From assembly GCA_030386875.1 (NCBI GenBank), contig CM059562.1:44599757-44663756 (forward strand): DNA of 64,000 nucleotides. The letters run 5' to 3'. The notes beneath the pieces were generated by a model. That model searched no databases. It worked only from the letters and a program-made list of their open reading frames with translations, and was not told the DNA's origin. Position numbers and translations under genes: made by a program. Shown here piece after piece: positions 34,161 to 45,869 of the stretch; the first letter of the stretch is position 1; each line of letters begins with the position of its first letter. Origin of the DNA: Morinoia aosen. Its lineage: Eukaryota > Arthropoda > Malacostraca > Amphipoda > Talitridae.

Positions 34161-35106
34161 TGGTAAATGTTGAGGACTTGACCATAATTGATTTTCGAAT
34201 TTTCGATGCCTAATTAATGGTAATCAGATCAAAAGAAACAAGTTTTCTTCAATGCACTTTCCGGCGGAAACGATTATTTTGAAAGTTATAGCGGTAAATG
34301 AGTTAACGGAACTCCAGTGTTTAAGGCGGGAATAAATGAATAAGGGAAGCATCACCCTATTACAAACGTAAAGAGGTCGGGTCGAGAGGGGTAGCCACAG
34401 TTCTTTTAGTGAAAATTGGAAATCAATTGAAATTCTACTATGCATAAACGAAATTAATGAGATGACGAGTTATATTGTCGATGCGAAAGACTGAACTCGA
34501 AAGTTCCCAGATACGTTGAACCGACGATATACCGTCATCTCAGGGCTGCCAGTGACGTCGAAGCAGCGGTAAACACTTTATTATAAACTTAAAGAGGTTG
34601 GGTCGTGAGGAGTAGCCACAGTTCTTTTAGTGAGAAATATCAATAAAGTGAAATTCTAGTATGCATTAGTATAAATACTGAGATGAGTTCATTTGTCGAT
34701 CCGAACGAATTCATTCGAATGCTCTCAGATACGTCGAACGTTCGACGTAATGGGTCGGTTAAAACCTTTCTTTATAATTTCCACTAAAAGAACTGTTGCT
34801 AACCCTCACGACCCAACCTCTTAACGTTTGTAATAGGGGGTTTGCTTCTCTTCTTTATTTTTTCTAGCGAAGTCGGCTTGGTTGGCGCGCGGCAACGCCT
34901 GTTTACTTTCACGTCGGACCGCGCGGTATATTTTTCCCCGCCTGAAACACTGGAGTTCCGGTAACTCATTTACCGCTATAACTTTTAAAATACTCGTTTC
35001 CCCCGGAAAGTGCATTGAAGAAAATTTGTTTCTTTTGATCTCATTAACCATATTTCGGCATCGAAAATTCGAAAATCAATTATGGTCAAGTCCTCAACAT
35101 TTACCA
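34161..35106. repeat. Palindromic array of diverged units inside hAT 1
   Basis: The outer arms TGGTAAATGTTGAGGACTTG (34161) and its complement ending at 35106 pair over about 250 bases. The arms include GAAGAAAATTTGTTTCTTTTGATC on the right and AACTCATTTACCGCTATAAC, both mirrored on the left. The middle holds further copies of a unit containing AAAGAGGTTGGGTCGTGAGG and CCACAGTTCTTTTAGTGA: direct copies at about 34365 and 34585, and an inverted copy at 34780-34850. A lone hAT-like end CAGGGCTGCCAGTGACG lies at 34541. It resembles a composite foldback element. Confidence 0.78.
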
Positions 35107-36069
35107 ATATCAGTTATTGAAGGAAATGTAAACTAAAAGCCATTCGTTTAGTGCAAGGAAGCGAGAAACACATGAACAGGCGGTCACTGTCACAGCGAAG
35201 TTCAGCGAACTGAGTCAGAGCTGTGAGCGACTGAGCGTGGATGAGAGCAGGGCTGCCAATGAGACTTTTACAAAAACCCAAGATCATGGGTCTAAAAAAC
35301 CCAAGATCTAAAATTAAAACCCAAGATTACCAAAATACAAAAAATACATGATATTTAAAGTGTTTATTTTCTTTCTGTGCGGACAAATTGCAATCATAGG
35401 TGGAAAAACATAAAAAAATATTATTACCAAGGATAAAATGCCAAAAACTACCAACTAAAGCAGATTTTTGCTATTTTAGCAAAAAAACTACCAGCATATT
35501 ACTGTTAGAAAAAGATACCGATAGTTTCAAGCTCTTAAGCATTAAATAATGTTTCTACGTTATTAGAGCACACGAGTTCGATGCGTCGAGGTTAATGGAA
35601 GCCATTTAATTTCAACACCTATAATAAGACAAGTTTGTTGAATAAAAGTTGCGCATTAATTTATGGCTTGTTATTAATATCCTGCAATACCTTTGACGGA
35701 AAGTTCCTAACAAATTGTAAAAATGAGGCTTTTATAAATTTAATGAAATAACTACTGTGGATGGCTTGGCGTTAATTTTCATCCGAAAATTAAATTGCAT
35801 ACCGTTTCCTCAACTGTACAATGCTTGCTGGCTTTTTGCAAAACTAACAAAAACTTCTATAATGGGGTCAGAATTTTAGAGAGTAGAGATAACATTGGCT
35901 CCGATGTAGTATCCTACTTCAAGTTTTAAAGTTTCTTTAAGTCATTTGAACTCGAAAAGTAAGGAGTTTTTGGCAAATTATCATTCGTGAAAATCGATTT
36001 ATTTTGAGTTTTCTTCAATAAGTTGAAATATGTTCGAACAAAAACACCTTGTATGGTACAAAAAATACA

Positions 36070-36270
36070 TATACTCACGTATAATTATAATTACATGTTA
36101 CATCATATTTAGATTAGGTAACATTAGGAGTACATTGCCCTCAATCATTTATTTCGACCAGGGACATGGGTATAACAATACTCATGTGTGTGTATCATCT
36201 AAGTGTATTAACTTTAAGATATTTTAAACACCAATGATGGTACTGTTGTACCATCTTTATTGGAAATAAA
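36070..36270 (+). repeat. Dispersed repeat copy, partner of 42665-42870
   Basis: The segment with ACTCATGTGTGTGTATC, TTAACTTTAAGATATTTTAA and CCAATGATGGTA reappears in reverse orientation at 42665-42870. It lies in the interior of hAT 2. Its family is unknown. Confidence 0.75.
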
Positions 36271-36289
36271 CTGTGTTTCTTTTTTCTCT

Positions 36290-36740
36290 ATTCTACGTTT
36301 GCGAGATTAATATTTATTTTATCAAAAGCTGTACCATCTAGGATTACCTAGGTAAGTTTCGTTCGCTTTATCGACGGTTTTTCGGCTATTTTACTATCAG
36401 GAAATGCAAGCTCACAGACCTCAATGTTGGCAAAGGGTAAATTATGTGCTACGAAATAGACTGCAACCTTATCTCACTCCTCGCTGTTTGTTGGCTTTCA
36501 GTTGTTCTCTTTTTTAAGATATTGAGTGATACTCGAGCTTCCTTTAGCAACTGCAAATTTTTTCATGATTAAAAAAAACTTTATACTTCAACGACCTAGA
36601 CTCATTTTTATTTTTTAGCGTCACTTTGCATGCCTTGCAGTAGGTAACCGAGTCTTCGTCGTTGCAGTCATGCTCAAACCACTTTTTTTTATTCCGTTTC
36701 ACTGGCCCATTCTTCCTTGAAGCAAAGAGCATTCCATTTG
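36290..36740 (-). pseudogene. N-terminal hAT transposase fragment of element 2
   Basis: Minus-strand reading gives NGPVKRNKKKWFEHDC...YCKACKVTLKNKNE, a BED-like zinc finger. After two TGA/TAG stops it gives YFVAHNLPFANIE and FPDSKIAEKPSIKRTKLT, clearly related to PDSKIAHKLTMKRTKLS of element 1. The catalytic core is absent. Confidence 0.75.
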
Positions 36741-37595
36741 CTCTTCTTTGCTGGCATAATTTCTTCAGAGACTTTTTTAATTTGAATGAACAGAGTTCAT
36801 TAGAAGATAATCCCTTCAAATTTGAGTTTAATCGAAAAATGCAGATTTTCAAATCAAACCACCGGCGAAAATCACATAGCAAATACAATAACGCGACTGG
36901 CACACGCCACACACACACTCTAATCAGTTTTTTTTACACAGTGGCGCGCGCTCAGCAGGTTGTGATTTGTGACAGGTCACCTTTATGCTACGAGTTTATA
37001 CGCTAAGCGCTCTTACGGGTTGTGACAGGCATGCAACGCATTTCTATCGCATAACGAAACTTTTAAGCGCAATAAAAAGAAGGCATTTGTACGTAATAAT
37101 TTGACTGAGAAATTTCTGTGTACCATGATTGAAGAATGAGGCTCAAAACCCAAGATTATCAACATATTCGAAAACGAAAACCCAAGAACCCAAGGTACAT
37201 CGTAAAAACCCAAGATCTTGGGTTAAAACCCAAGCATTGGCAGCCCTGGATGAGAGTCATGAGACTGCATCGAAGCATAATTGTCGGTGAAAGTCTGAAC
37301 GAGTTCGATCCTCGTTCAAACTTCATTAGATCGCCTTTCATTCGTCGTTAAAGAGGTATTTCCTGTTCTGCACCATGACATCTTCATTCGAATGAACATA
37401 CGTCTGTGTGTAATTGAAAATTTTTCAAGTTACACAATATTTACATGAAAAATAATTCCTAGCCGTATTCCCCAAAATTTAGTGGATTTTATGAAAGTTT
37501 CCCCCATTCCCCCAGACTACATGCGTTTCCCCCAGATTTAGGGGAATTCCCCCATCAGTGGCAGCCCTGGCCTCACTGCATTTCTCCAGTAACTC

Positions 37596-39225
37596 CAGGG
37601 CTGCCACTCTAGATATTTTATATCTAGATCTAGATGTTTTTGCTTAAGCCTAGATGTAAAATTTGGAGCCTAGATATTAGCTATAAAATCTAGATAGTTT
37701 TTTCAACGTGCTAGATATTTTCTAGCTAGAATACAATTGAGCTATATATATGATAGATTTCTGTAAATTCGAATTAGGAATTCACTATAATGGTAGGTTT
37801 CTTCTTCAGTCGTATTATATTTGTCAATTTGCTTCACTAAATTGTTTGAATAGTGAACAACCACATTCTGATCATGTTATGTATAGATTATGAACCCCAC
37901 CTAGACGGCTATTTCAATGTTTTTGTGCTGCCATAGTGTAATTTCTAATTGTGATCATCAGGTTCATAAGCTAAAGCACACTATCTCCAATTGCTAAACT
38001 AGTGATGATGTCAAAAATCATGGAATAAAATCCACACACATTATCAAAAACTCATTGTGGCCTCATTTTGACGAAAGACTGACCAATGATATTTGAACAA
38101 TGAGTTCAGTTTATTGTTGGATGGGAGCAATGATATTTCAAACATGAAACTGTTTGGTGTATCAATTATATACTAAGTTAGAGTCATGCATCTAATAAAG
38201 TCGAATCAACTTACTTAGTAATTGCAAACTTATTAAAAGTGATGCAGATATACGTTCTGACAGCCTTAAAACAATTGTTGATAAGTATGAATCTGATTAT
38301 CTGAGCATTGATAATTGCAATGCAATAGAGACTGACAATGCAAGTGTCATTAATTGTTGGCATCAATAATGAAGTTTATGCCAAGTTCAAAGAAGAAAAT
38401 TTATATTCAACATTGATGAGATGTGTATGCCCCTCATTCCAACTTGCAATGTCCTATGCTTCTGGTAAATGTTTACCAAGGAACGTGGAATTTTTTATTG
38501 CAGAAACTCATAATTGGTTTGAAAATTTTTTTTAGACGATGCCAATTCAATTAATTTAATGAATCAATTAATATTGGTTCAAATCCATTAAAAATTCCTT
38601 CAGCTTGCATAACTTGATTGTTGCAGTAAAAAAAATTGTTGCTCAATGGCTGGATTTATGAACACATTTTGAAATTGCAAGGCAAAGGGAAACTTGCTAT
38701 CCTGCTGATGTATTATTCGAAATATATTCTGATGAGAAAAATCTTGTACTATCATTTTTTTGCAACTGATCTTAACAGAGGTGCAAATAATTAGTAAGTT
38801 ATTTGAATATAAAAATGTAGATAAGACATATTTATTGGATGAAATGCTAATGTTCCTTAAATCAGTTTTTACTAAATTACTCCTTCCTACTTGCAACGCT
38901 GATTGCTACTTGCTACTATTTGGAAGGACTACTTATTAGTCTTTCCTACTTGCAACACTCGTGAAATTGAAGAATATTTGGGTACTAAGCTTTATTAGGA
39001 TAAATATCAGGATACTAGATAATTTAAACAAGGATAAATGGCCTATTATAAAACAATTTATGGTATAAATATTCTCATGTGCTATTTTTAAACTAACTTG
39101 TTATTATTTATAATTAATTTAGTTCTAGATATATTTTTGGATGTTTTATTTTCAAATCTAGATGTTTCTAGATATTTTTTGAGGTCAAACTAGATTATTT
39201 TGGTCAAACAAAAGTGGCAGCCCTG
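37596..39225 (+). mobile_element. hAT element 3, 26 bases from element 1
   Basis: Ends CAGGGCTGCCACTCTAG (37596) and AAAGTGGCAGCCCTG (39225) are flanked by the perfect duplication AGTAACTC (37588-37595 and 39226-39233). Both subterminal regions are packed with CTAGAT words (ATCTAGATCTAGATG; TCTAGATGTTTCTAGATAT), a third motif type for the same terminal sequence. It lies in or at the end of an intron of the MULE gene. Confidence 0.92.
38224..38900 (+). pseudogene. hAT transposase core fragment of element 3
   Basis: Plus-strand pieces in shifting frames read AIETDNASV (second catalytic Asp region), LMRCVCPSFQLAMSYASGKC (here the usual CxxH is C-P-S, so the His is lost), then NLIVAVKKIVAQWLDL and HFEIARQRETCYPADVLF. 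Several stops and frameshifts interrupt it. Neither N- nor C-terminal ends are recognisable. Confidence 0.75.
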
Positions 39226-39281
39226 AGTAACTCACAGTCGCTCACAGTTGAAGACGAGCATCGAGGGTGAGAAGTTTTTAC

Positions 39282-42029
39282 CTCCATGATTGGTGTAGCC
39301 TCTCTAACTGCGAAATGCGGCACATTTCTTGAAGTTCTTTCGGCACTTCAACCGCACAATTATCATTGCTTAGTTTATTTTTAAGCATCATTCTTTTCGT
39401 ACGAAGACTTCCTTCGGGTATCGATCCTTTACCGTGACAAAAAATCTCTGCATACACGCAAGCGTAAACACCGCAGTCGTAGTTGTTTGTCTGTACTGGA
39501 ATATCGTTAGGCTTGTAATATCTCTAATAATTTTTTGACTTCTTGACCATAAGTGTTTTCTCTAAGGTACAAAAAAAGTCGCATAGAGCTTCAAAATATC
39601 TAAACTGGGGGAGTGTAAGCTGTCCAAATAGATGAAATACCGCCGTAAGCGATCTATTATAATGAGTGTCCAATGTTCGTGAGCACAAACAGGAGCCGAA
39701 ATAAAATCTGCTTTAGTCAGGTTTAGCCTCTGTCCTCGTCTGATCATGGTTTCTGACGTTGGCCCATAATGTTTTAGGCACACGTAAAATAGGCTATCAA
39801 GTAGAACTGGTTTCACATCTGCATGTTTAATAAATGAAGACTGAGTGCACTGAAGAATGAATTAATTAACCACAACATCGTCTAGCCACTGTTTTTGATC
39901 CAAGGTTTTCAAACTCCTAAGCGTAATTTTGTAGTTCCCAATTAGTCTTCCAGGCTTTTGGCTGGAATCTTCTTTCTCTTCCGAGTCGTTCGTATCACCA
40001 TCTCGCACAGTTCTTGAACATGCAACCGTAAGCAGATCGGCTCTATAAAAGGGAGTATACTACTAGCTGCTAGTGTAAAGAAAGAAGGGCGTTCGCCGCT
40101 GCTAATATCATGACATGATTGACTTTGGTTACTGGTTTCGCAGGATTAATCTTTTGATAATTTTACGGCAAGAGAATCTGACGCTGGGATCATAGAAACT
40201 TCAGATTTTGTTAAAGAGCCCTTCCTTAATCGCCTTTTCTTTACTTTCCCTACTTTGCTCAAGTCAGAAAGAGCAAATTCACGTTTTACGTCAAATATTT
40301 CAACCTTTGAAGCCATTGCTGCTGCAAGAACATGAAGACATTTTTTTGGAATTGAACAAGAACACCTGAGTGGTTGCAGAGTGACAGCATTTCTTACGTT
40401 ACCGAAACCGTGTACGATGTAAGTACATGTTTTTCTATCTAATGACACACGATCATTCTGAACAAGATATTTTGGCATAGCTTCTTAAGTAGAAAAGGAA
40501 CTTTTACTTCGTTCCGAAGCTGCTTGTTTGGGGTAAATCTCAATTTCGTCACAGACTATTTTGACGATGTCTTCTGGATTTGTACTTCCAACAGGCAGAC
40601 TTTCTTCTTTGATTGGGTTCACCGTTTTAAAGAACTCATCCTTGAGAACCCAATTTCCCTTTCCTTTTATGCCTCTCGCCATTTCAGTTACATAATAACA
40701 TGTTAGGTGGTAGAAGGCCGGCACCATTTGATCGGCTCTAAGCTCCTTACGCTTTGTAATCCGTTTAAAAACAGCATGCATTGATTCAGAGCAATTGGTG
40801 GTAATGCCAGAAAGTTGATCGTTGTTCACGCGCAAATCGACCAGCCTTCCCATAATTGTTGATATCAAGTCTTCTTTCAATTGCGAATCAAAATATTTGC
40901 AGAAGCTTTCAGTCCATTCAGTTTTACATTTCTGGTAACGAACGCGGAACATTTCATCATTCTTTGATTCAAGTAGATGCTGCAAATAAATTGTATATGA
41001 TTTTATGTCATCAGTCGATCCATGATGTTTCTTCACCCAAGTTTTTACGTCTTGCTTGATATGATTCCAGCAAAATGCTTAGCTACAATGTAGAGCGACG
41101 TTCTTCAAAGCATTTCAGTTACCTCGTTCCTTGTCTGTTACAATCACAACTTTGGTGGGATTAATTTCTGGTACAGCCAATTTGATTGCTCGAAAAAGAA
41201 TTTCGTGAGTCGCAGTGTCTCTTTTGTGATGCAATAAAAACGCAATCGGGAAACAAGGATTGCCTTGAAAGAAAAGGCAACGCGCAACCAAAGAGCTGAC
41301 ATAGAAGCCGCCCAGATTGTACGTAGTATCATATGATGAAATGATAGGTTGTTCTTTTGATGCCAGTCTTTTCCGTTCATGTAAAAGGTTATCATTAATT
41401 AAAAGGATTCTTAAAGCGTGAAGAACAGTAAATTCTTTTATAAAATAATTTGTTTCCGAGTTGACCATTAATAAGGTGTTACAATCAAGTAAATCTTATC
41501 GCTGTCTTTTTCTGTATGTATACATTGCATTTTCAATTTGTTTCAAATTTTTCGGTTTTCCATCAGCGTCAAAATTGGATGGGATCTTAGACGTAACTAT
41601 TTCTGAGTACACAACAGACGGCACATCTTTCTTGGATGCAGCTTTGGTCAAGGTTGATTTCATTGTTCTTCTGTATGATTTTTGAAGGTTGTTCTTCCTA
41701 TTCCCATTAGGAGCTCCTTTCTCCTCTCGATCATCTTCACCAAAGTAGTGGATGAGATGTCTTGCGACACTTTGATCAACTAGCGTGTAGCAGTGTTGTA
41801 GAAATTGACAACTCTTCCCACCAATCCGTCTGCCGAAGTACTATTTCTTGAGCCATGGATTTGTTTTTGGGAGGCCACGAACACCGCAATTTGTCCAGTT
41901 GAGCCCATCTGAAAGGTAGTCCAAGCATTTTTCAGGATTATCCTTATAACTGTGTAGGAAAACATCGACGCTAGCCGGTTTCGACGGTGACTAGATGGAG
42001 CACAGATCTTCAGGTGTTTCCAGCAACAT
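39282..42029 (-). pseudogene. Mutator-like (MULE) transposase with SWIM finger and Ulp1/C48 peptidase
   Basis: The coding sense runs from about 42029 leftwards. N-terminal region: VDVFLHSYKDNPEKCLDYLS and NCGVRGLPKTNPWLKK. MULE core: SYDTTYNLGGFYVSSLVARC (first Asp), VVIVTDKERGN (second Asp), FCWNHIKQDVKTWVKKHHG and NCSESMHAVFKRITKR. A SWIM finger follows at about 40360-40320 (CSCSIPKKCLHVLAAAM; C-x-C...C-x-H). Further on a Ulp1-type peptidase spans about 39920-39330: QWLDDVVVN, HEHWTLIIID (His), IYLDSLHS (Asp) and QTNNYDCGVYACVYAEIF (Gln and Cys), so all four catalytic positions are visible. In-frame stops occur near 41850, 41500, 41140, 41080, 40490 and 39860, with frameshifts near 40140 and 39560. 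The C-terminal PHD finger is at 31195-31414. I infer a nuclear DNA-cutting transposase fused to a deSUMOylase-like peptidase. No terminal repeats were found. Confidence 0.85.
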
Positions 42030-42269
42030 TTTCTGAATTTCAATGTGAGTAACCTTTGAGCTGCGAGTAATTAGACTATGTTTTTGCTCTGTGAAAACAA
42101 TGAGAAAGTTTGCAAAAATGATGCTTCTTCATACCTGTATAGCAAACCAAAATCACATGAGAAAATATTAGATTGAAAAAAAAATTTGAATTGAAATAGC
42201 TCATAATTCAGAATGAGAATTGATGAAATGGGAGTCATTGAAAGTAGAGATGGATGAATGAATGACACG

Positions 42270-42560
42270 CCATGATACGACTGTTATTATTATCTTCCTT
42301 ACAATTATTCTTTAAATTATTGATAATAGATAAATTATTATTTAATTGTTATTTTAAATTAAATAATTTATTAAATTTATGAAATTAAATAATTAAAATA
42401 AATTGAATAATTATTTTAAATTAATTAAATTATTTAAATTATTGATAAATTATTATAAAAAATTATTGATAATTATTGATAATATTAATAAAATATTAAT
42501 AATTATTGATAATAGGTAATTATCAAAATAATGGTATTATATTACCATTAGAATAGAACC
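42270..42560. repeat. AT-only low-complexity tract (TAAATTATTGATAAT)
   Basis: Nearly pure A/T with repeated ATTATTGATAAT and AAATTAAT words. No coding signal. Such tracts can be replication-slippage products. Confidence 0.8.
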
Positions 42561-42664
42561 AAGTTCGAAACAAGTACGCCTTTTTTTCGTCTCTGTTCCA
42601 TCTATGGCAACAGTTTCAAGCATTGCATTATTTAAATTTTCCTGTTCATCATAATAATGAATGA

Positions 42665-42870
42665 AATGAAAGAAATATTTTATTTCCAATAGAGATGGTA
42701 CAAAAATACCATCATTGGTTTTTAAAATATCTTAAAGTTAACGCACTTAGGCGATACACACACATGAGTATTTTAATACTCATGCCACTAGTCGAAAAGA
42801 ATTGATTGAGGGCTATGTAATCCTAATCTTGCTTGATCTACATTTGACGATACACATAATGATAATTATA
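42665..42870 (-). repeat. Inverted partner of the dispersed repeat at 36070-36270
   Basis: Reverse-complement match including GATACACACACATGAGTAT, TTAAAATATCTTAAAGTTAA and TACCATCATTGG. The copy at 36070 lies within a hAT, this one outside any recognised element. Confidence 0.75.
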
Positions 42871-43059
42871 CGAGACAACACAATTTCATGGACGATGCAT
42901 TTTCATTGTGGGTTGAGAATACCTTTGACAATTTACGTATGAATGATATAAAATTTCGTAATTCTTGACACCAGGAAATGATATTTGAATTGTTTGTTTC
43001 GGAAGATGTTCAAAAATGTCATTTTAAGGAAGCACGAAAAAAGATAATATACATATATA

Positions 43060-43260
43060 TAAAAGCATGAGGACCATGAAAATTACAAGATTTGTATTTC
43101 TAGTTAAACAATTTTAACATAATGGTCATTAGTTGATAAGCATTATATTTAAATATCAATGGATGATCACACAATAAATGTATAGTTTTTTTACGTGAAT
43201 GCTTTACAATAAAAAAGGGATGACGAGTTAGGTAATGTTACAAGTTGAGAGTGAACAGAA
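43060..43260 (+). repeat. Diverged direct repeat flanking the BEL element, left copy
   Basis: GTCATTAGTTGATAAGC...GATGATCACACAATAAATG is similar to GATCATTGGTTGATAAGC...GGTGATCACACAACAAATT at 54120-54185. The two copies bracket the BEL/Pao element, each 200-400 bases from an LTR and in the same orientation. Confidence 0.55.
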
Positions 43261-43302
43261 AAAAAATTATCTCTAGTTAAAATGCCAGTTGTCAGTCAGT
43301 TT

Positions 43303-43410
43303 AGTACACACATATGTACATATATACATGTAAGTATATACACATATACATGCACATACATACCTACGCACATACATACACCTAACACGTAAACATACAC
43401 AAATACATTT
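43303..43410. repeat. ACATATACATAC microsatellite
   Basis: Imperfect ACAT/ATAC repeats. The comparable region right of the BEL element (54255-54330) has a similar but more degenerate purine-pyrimidine alternating tract. Confidence 0.8.
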
Positions 43411-43439
43411 CTATGCATCGAGGAAATCACAATATAATG

Positions 43440-44030
43440 TGATGCCTCCCGGCTACAAGACGTCAACAAAGTCCTCAAATGGTAAAGGGGCACAGAATTC
43501 ACATGAATGCCTGACACCCGAAAGGGTTCGGTAACGCTTTAAGTAATCATTTAAAATCAGAGCATGGCAATAAAAGGGGGTTCTCACCTTCGAAAATATT
43601 TGTTCAGGTGAACACTTCTCAATGTAGCCGGCTGTCCATGAACCCAAGGGTCCAAGGTAGCGAGGATCGAAAGGTGACCGGAGACCAGCGAGACACAAGA
43701 TTTAGGTGCACCCGAGGCCGCGGTTGGAACCTGTCTGACGTGGCAGTCCGAAAAGACCGCGCACATCGGCTTTCATCCGAATCTGCTGTATTGGCTTAGG
43801 ACTCGGAAGAAAAAGCGCAGGCGTACTTTAGAAGTTTGGAAATACGCTTGCAACCGAAGATATGAGGAACCCCCACCACCGCTCTGCTATTCGTTAATTA
43901 CTTGTTTTATTGCCTTTTAGGTTAATTAATTTAACAGCAGCCTAAGACCCCTTACTGCGGAAGGCCATTAATAATGCCTTACTAAGCCCGCAGAGGATCC
44001 CGGCTTTGAGCAATGGGTAGAATTTCCACA
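43440..44030 (-). repeat. BEL 3' LTR (element sense)
   Basis: Starts TGATGCCTCCCGGC and ends GAATTTCCACA on the plus strand. About 95% identical by eye to 53392-53979. Short frames inside are not genes. Confidence 0.9.
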
Positions 44031-45018
44031 CAATCCCGGCAAACAAAAATCCGGAGTTTTCATTTTGAATTTTCCGTTACATAGATTTTAAATACACAAA
44101 ACATTTCATTATATTCACAATACTTTACTAGAGGAAATATAGAAAGTACTATCACTTATTTTATGCGCATATACAATTTTTAATATAGCAAGATAAATTA
44201 GTAAGGGAAATCAAAGATGACCTCTCCTAATTAAATCAGCAAGTTTGCTACGCTGCTGTTGAGCTGCCTGCCGTTTAGGACGGGCAGCTGCCTCCATTTC
44301 AAGTTCTTCGGGAGATTCCGAAGAATCGTTATCATAAGAGTATTGCTGATCTCCTGGGTGTTCGATAGAGAGAGAACTACCCTCATTAGGAATGGGACTC
44401 TCAGGAGCTTCAAAATAAGGATGTAACTCCTCACCAGAGCTTCCTTCTGCACTTTCCCCACCCCCCTCCTCTGAAGCAGTATCAAAAGCAGCTAACTCCA
44501 GAGGGTAAAATAGAGAAATTTTGACGGCAGACTCAGAGCTATCAGCTTTATTAATATTAACAACCCGGACTTTACCATCGCGGCCAGGTTGCAGCGCGCT
44601 GATGCGGACCTAAGTGCAAAACGGCCTAGGTTTTATAGGATGCCTTAATAAGACAACCTGACCTACTGATAGAAATTTATTATTGTGAGGCAGAGATTTA
44701 AGAGGGTATGGACCTCTAAGACTGATTAAATATTGCGAGTACCAGAGTTCCCTGAACCTGGCCACCATTACGTCGCGCTTTTCAAGCGCGGAGAGCAAAC
44801 TCTCTCGCTGCTCGACGCCTTCGGCTTCCAAGTCAGGGACCTCGTCGGCTAGAATTCAGGAGGGCGTCCCCCTTCCGGACCATTTTGTTTGTTATTGGAC
44901 CTAGTGCAATGAAATTTGGTATACTGACAGGAAATGCATTTTGGAATTGTTTATCTTCTATGAAAAAATGTAATTTTCTTCAAAGAAAACAAGATATTCA
45001 TAGAAAATGAAATTTTTT

Positions 45019-45342
45019 TGGGGTTTTTTAAAAATCTTCTCCTCCGACAGTTTTTGAGCTACAGTGATGATTTTGGAATCATTGGATGCGAAAAGACAAG
45101 GGCTTTTATAGAAGCTAAAATTCGTTCCCCAAATTTCCTGTTTTCATTAAAAAATGGAAAAAATTCTAGAGCAAGCTCTGTTTTCAAAAAAGTGTGGATT
45201 AATGACGTCCTAACTTATGAACAAAAAATAGTTGTGAAGAAATTTTCATTTTTTATAAAAGCCCATGTCTTTCCACATCCAATGATACCAAAATCATCAC
45301 TGTAGCTCAAAAACTGTTGGAGAAGAAGCATTTTGAAACCCC
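45019..45342. repeat. Inverted repeat (foldback) inside BEL pol, arms ~92 bases
   Basis: The left arm (45019-45110), with CAGTTTTTGAGCTACAGTGA, TGATTTTGGAATCATTGGATG and AAGGGCTTTTATA, is mirrored by 45252-45342 (TATAAAAGCCCATG, CCAATGATACCAAAATCATC, CTGTAGCTCAAAAACTGTTG). The spacer is about 140 bases. It lies within the roughly 830-base insert (about 44866-45700) that splits the C-terminal domain. The 45018-45305 open frame is a by-product. Confidence 0.82.
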
Positions 45343-45869
45343 AAAATACATTGTTTACATTATAAGCAAAACAAAGAAACATAAACAATTGTAATTAAAT
45401 TTTTTTAAATTTTTGGTTCAGGTTAGACCCCTGAAATCATTAAAGAGTAATCCAGAGACATAGGAGATGACATAGCAACATCAAACCGTGAAGAATGTGC
45501 CAAGGAGGAGGTGAAACATGATAAAATATCCCTTCCCCCTCCCCTCCCCCCCATTCTTCAAACTCCCGTAGCGGGCGAACGAGTGAACGTACGAGTCTCA
45601 TTTTTTCACAGTATGTACCTGACTTATGAAACTTCTCATAGCATTAAAAATCCCACTTTTCAAGAAATCTCAAAAAAACATGGATTCCTATGAGGGACGC
45701 TCTCCTCAAAGAGTTAGAAGAAGGATAAAGTTGAAGGAATTGTATAGGCATAATAGGCAAAATTGTGTCCCCCGTCTCGGTGTAGGAAAGAGGACGTCGG
45801 TTAAGATTAAGAGTGATTTCAGAAATGGCAGTTAAAAAGGATGAATATGAATACGTGCTCCGGCCAAAG

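Larger units (their letters stand above)
35248..37248 (-). mobile_element. hAT element 2, nested in element 1
   Basis: Ends CAGGGCTGCCAATG (35248) and CATTGGCAGCCCTG (37248) are flanked by the perfect 8-base duplication GATGAGAG (35240-35247 and 37249-37256). Subterminal regions repeat AAAACCCAAGAT on both sides, different from the CCCCCA words of element 1. The interior keeps only the N-terminal part of a transposase, so it is an internally deleted or decayed copy. Confidence 0.92.
31415..37569 (-). mobile_element. hAT element 1 (CAGGGCTGCCA family) with perfect 8-base target duplication
   Basis: Left end CAGGGCTGCCACTGA at 31415, right end TCAGTGGCAGCCCTG at 37569; GCCTCACT flanks both sides (31407-31414 and 37570-37577). 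Subterminal DNA at both ends repeats CCCCCA words (TTTCCCCCAGATT, GGGGAATTCCCCC). It carries its own decayed transposase on the minus strand, a palindromic array (34161-35106) and a nested hAT (35248-37248). It lies in the MULE gene. Confidence 0.92.

Noticed and set aside
43296..43698. Open frames of 73-81 codons at the left BEL LTR
   Set aside because: They fall in a microsatellite and in LTR sequence; the equivalent region of the other LTR has different frames.
45018..45305. 95-codon plus-strand frame
   Set aside because: Runs through the arms and spacer of an inverted repeat; no motif.
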